Assembly (NCBI GenBank): GCA_032209605.1
Contig: JASFXZ010000001.1
Span: 27,532,619 to 27,596,618, forward strand
DNA length: 64,000 bases
Source: Mactromeris polynyma
Lineage: Eukaryota > Mollusca > Bivalvia > Venerida > Mactridae
Reading direction: 5' to 3'
A program made the translations under genes and the position numbers. The notes under the pieces are model-generated. The model was not told the DNA's origin, searched no databases, and worked only from the letters and a program-made list of their open reading frames with translations. Below are positions 62,201 to 64,000 of this stretch, piece after piece. Within the stretch, counting starts at the first letter, position 1; every line of letters starts with the position of its first letter.

Positions 62201-63996
62201 GTAACATCTTAAAAACATGTTAACATATATTCCTTCGATTCCTTTCGAATAAACATATCTTCAATATCATTGAGAAACTTTGAGAATAAACATGGTGACA
62301 AACATTCACCCTATCATACAATTCATACACAATCATATTGAGCACTTAATTGGATACAATATTTAACACGTGATTTAACTGTTGAATACATGACACTGCA
62401 AAATATTTAATCTACCCGTGTTCACAAATAATCAGTTTTCGGGATCAAGATCAAGATCAAATTTAATATCTTTAAACAAATTAATTTTGTTTATATACTG
62501 TGACAGATATGAACATCCTGCAAACATTTTGAGACATTAAATTTAAATGTCATTCTTATCAAGAAAAAGATAGAAATTAATAAGTTATGACAGATTTTGG
62601 AAAATTAATCCTGATTTGATCAAGATCAGTTTCAGTCATAACTATAATAAATTAATTTCTCAACATCATGGTGAAGTTTAGTATGCATTCACAATGTTAA
62701 TTAGACGATGTTTAGGTATTTTGTGTATGTTTATGAGAAGTACTGGAAAAATTGAGCAATCGCTTCATGCAGATGGCAAATAGTTTTATGGATCAAGTTG
62801 ATCCAGAACAGTTGATCCTTTGTGAACAATGAGCCCGTTGCCTAGCATTTATCATATTTCCCTGTGTGCATAATCAAGAGCTTTAGTTAAATCTATAAAT
62901 GCGCAGTATAACATTTTGATAATACCACGCAATACAAAAATATTATCGATAGTTCCCAATATGTATCTAAAACCAGTTTGATCTTCAATGTAAACACTGT
63001 ATTTTTCAACCCAATCCGATAATATATTATTTAAAATGCGTGTAAATAATTTTACTTGTGTGCTTAATAATGTAATTCCCCTTTATCGTTTTCATTATTG
63101 ATGCTATCTTTCTTATGTAAAGGAATAACAAAACCTTCGGACCAATTTTCATGCAAATAGCCAAGATCAACTGTTTTATTGATCAGATTTAGTAAAAAAA
63201 GTGACATAATGTTATAATAATAATATAATATATAATCTCTAGAACTGACAGTTCTCTATATACGAACATTCCACATGATGTAGGTATTGAGGCTTGTAAA
63301 TATATTCTTGAAAACAATAACTATAAACACAAGTTGTCTATTGACAGCATGTGTGGTTCAATTGAAACTGTGTTAACAAACTTTTTTTAAATTTGATAAC
63401 CAGTTCTACTTGCACAAATGGATACTGTCATGGGCAGTCAAATGGCTCCTGCTTATGCCTTTTAATAAATTAATGTAGTAAAATATGTTAAAAGTTAAGT
63501 CAATGAACTGTGTGATATTATTATTTTTTTGAATGTTTTAGTTGCGATATTTATATAATATCGCGTATAAGATAATTTGAATGTTCACTATTGTTGTTAT
63601 CTTTACTATAGGGATTTATAGCCCTTCTGACGTCTTTGTATTTCGTTTCGATAAGGAATTAGCGTTAGTGTTGATTTTAAAAACTGTACATATGTTTATT
63701 TTGAACATGGACCATTACGGTCTATTTCAAATGTGTATTGTATATAACTATGTTGTGAAATAAAACTTCTTCATAATTTTTCATGGAGAAATTATGAAAA
63801 TGGTTTTCTAGTACATGTAGCTTTAACCCTACTGTGTTGTATTGTGTCCTTGATGACATCCTTTTAAACTGGACTCATTCATTGATCAAAGAACATGATT
63901 CTTTGGACAATATTAACACTTTCCAAACTAATATCAAGTTTATTTCTGATATTTCTGAAATATATGTTTCATTTTTGGATGTTATAATTGATTAGA
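59210..63996 (+). mobile_element. Decayed Penelope-like element, interrupted by a LINE, open at right edge
   Basis: Plus-strand pieces in order are: FWPKHDTVNFAEETKCFTRR near 59835, SFTPNSDRDHYFDL near 60000, a FYVLSKTHKTL...CRLIVSTRN...NISK block at 60380-60500, then AYLVTL near 60630. After an interruption come SLYTNIPHDVGIEAC (63247), MDTVMGSQMAPAYAF (63420) and DDILLNWTHSL...FLDVIID near 63850-63995. These are the ordered blocks of a Penelope-type reverse transcriptase. There are many stops and frameshifts, so it is inactive. The 5' part (59210-59830) matches 32.67-33.29 kb inverted. Confidence 0.8.
61150..63230 (-). mobile_element. LINE (non-LTR retrotransposon) inserted in the Penelope element
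   Basis: The reverse strand gives the ordered RT blocks. These are LFTRILNNILSDW-type sequence near 63020-63060, CAFIDLTKALDY near 62890, then GECLSPCLFSKFLNDIEDMF near 62300. MLHANNIVIFAKTSS (the YxDD-equivalent region, degraded) lies at 62207, followed by NTNKTKVLIFKKGG and the C-terminal part NDFIYGELGRLSF at 61750. The end is RISSHRLSIESGRWKQPN at about 61450 and ESHFILECNLYNEIRNTYLP at about 61320. Many stops mark it as dead. It splits the Penelope RT between AYLVTL and SLYTNIP, so it landed later. Confidence 0.8.
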
Positions 63997-64000
63997 TCAC

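Overview
This looks like AT-rich nuclear DNA from an invertebrate animal, most likely a lophotrochozoan and plausibly a bivalve mollusc. Genes are split into small exons with GT-AG introns. The introns hold tRNA-derived SINE-like repeats, Penelope-like and LINE retroelements, DNA transposons and long minisatellites. Family calls rest on remembered protein families; no search was run, and the taxon is an inference.

Layout. (1) 81-7463, minus: a WD40+FYVE gene (WDFY2/WDFY1 type), resolved as 11 phase-consistent exons; only the short last exon lies off the left edge. (2) 7.5-14.1 kb: no gene recognised; two minisatellites (34-bp and 43-bp units). (3) 14357-14565, minus: one MFSD1-like transporter exon with no partner exons seen. 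(4) 18324-19748, minus: an intact single-exon class A GPCR of the neuropeptide (DMSR / sex-peptide receptor) type. (5) 24184-28895, plus: a possible three-exon gene of unknown function whose second intron is filled by a roughly 145-copy, 23-bp minisatellite. That array has no stops in any forward frame, so it makes spurious ORFs of up to 1115 codons. (6) 31999-34705, plus: decayed sushi-HYR-sushi exons. (7) 37120-38185, minus: a broken DUF6589-like gene. (8) 41464-59095, minus: a large multidomain membrane receptor (sushi, HYR, GCC2/GCC3, LamG/pentraxin, EGF, TSP1, transmembrane helix). It resembles SVEP1-type proteins and is open at its 5' end. (9) 59.2-64 kb: a Penelope-like element split by a LINE.

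The main structural story is an inverted duplication of about 2.6 kb. Its arms are about 32.67-35.22 kb (plus) and 57.29-59.83 kb (minus). Both carry the same sushi-HYR-sushi exons and flanking Penelope sequence. The plus arm has frameshifts and a stop; the minus arm is intact and continues into the long receptor gene.

Other strong observations: a complete Tc1/mariner element with an intact DD34E transposase and a small intron; a 973-bp MITE whose empty target site is preserved in a nearby duplicate, giving a direct TTA target-site duplication (PIF/Harbinger-like); and a 46-bp repeat that multiplies a splice acceptor and the start of its exon about 11 times.
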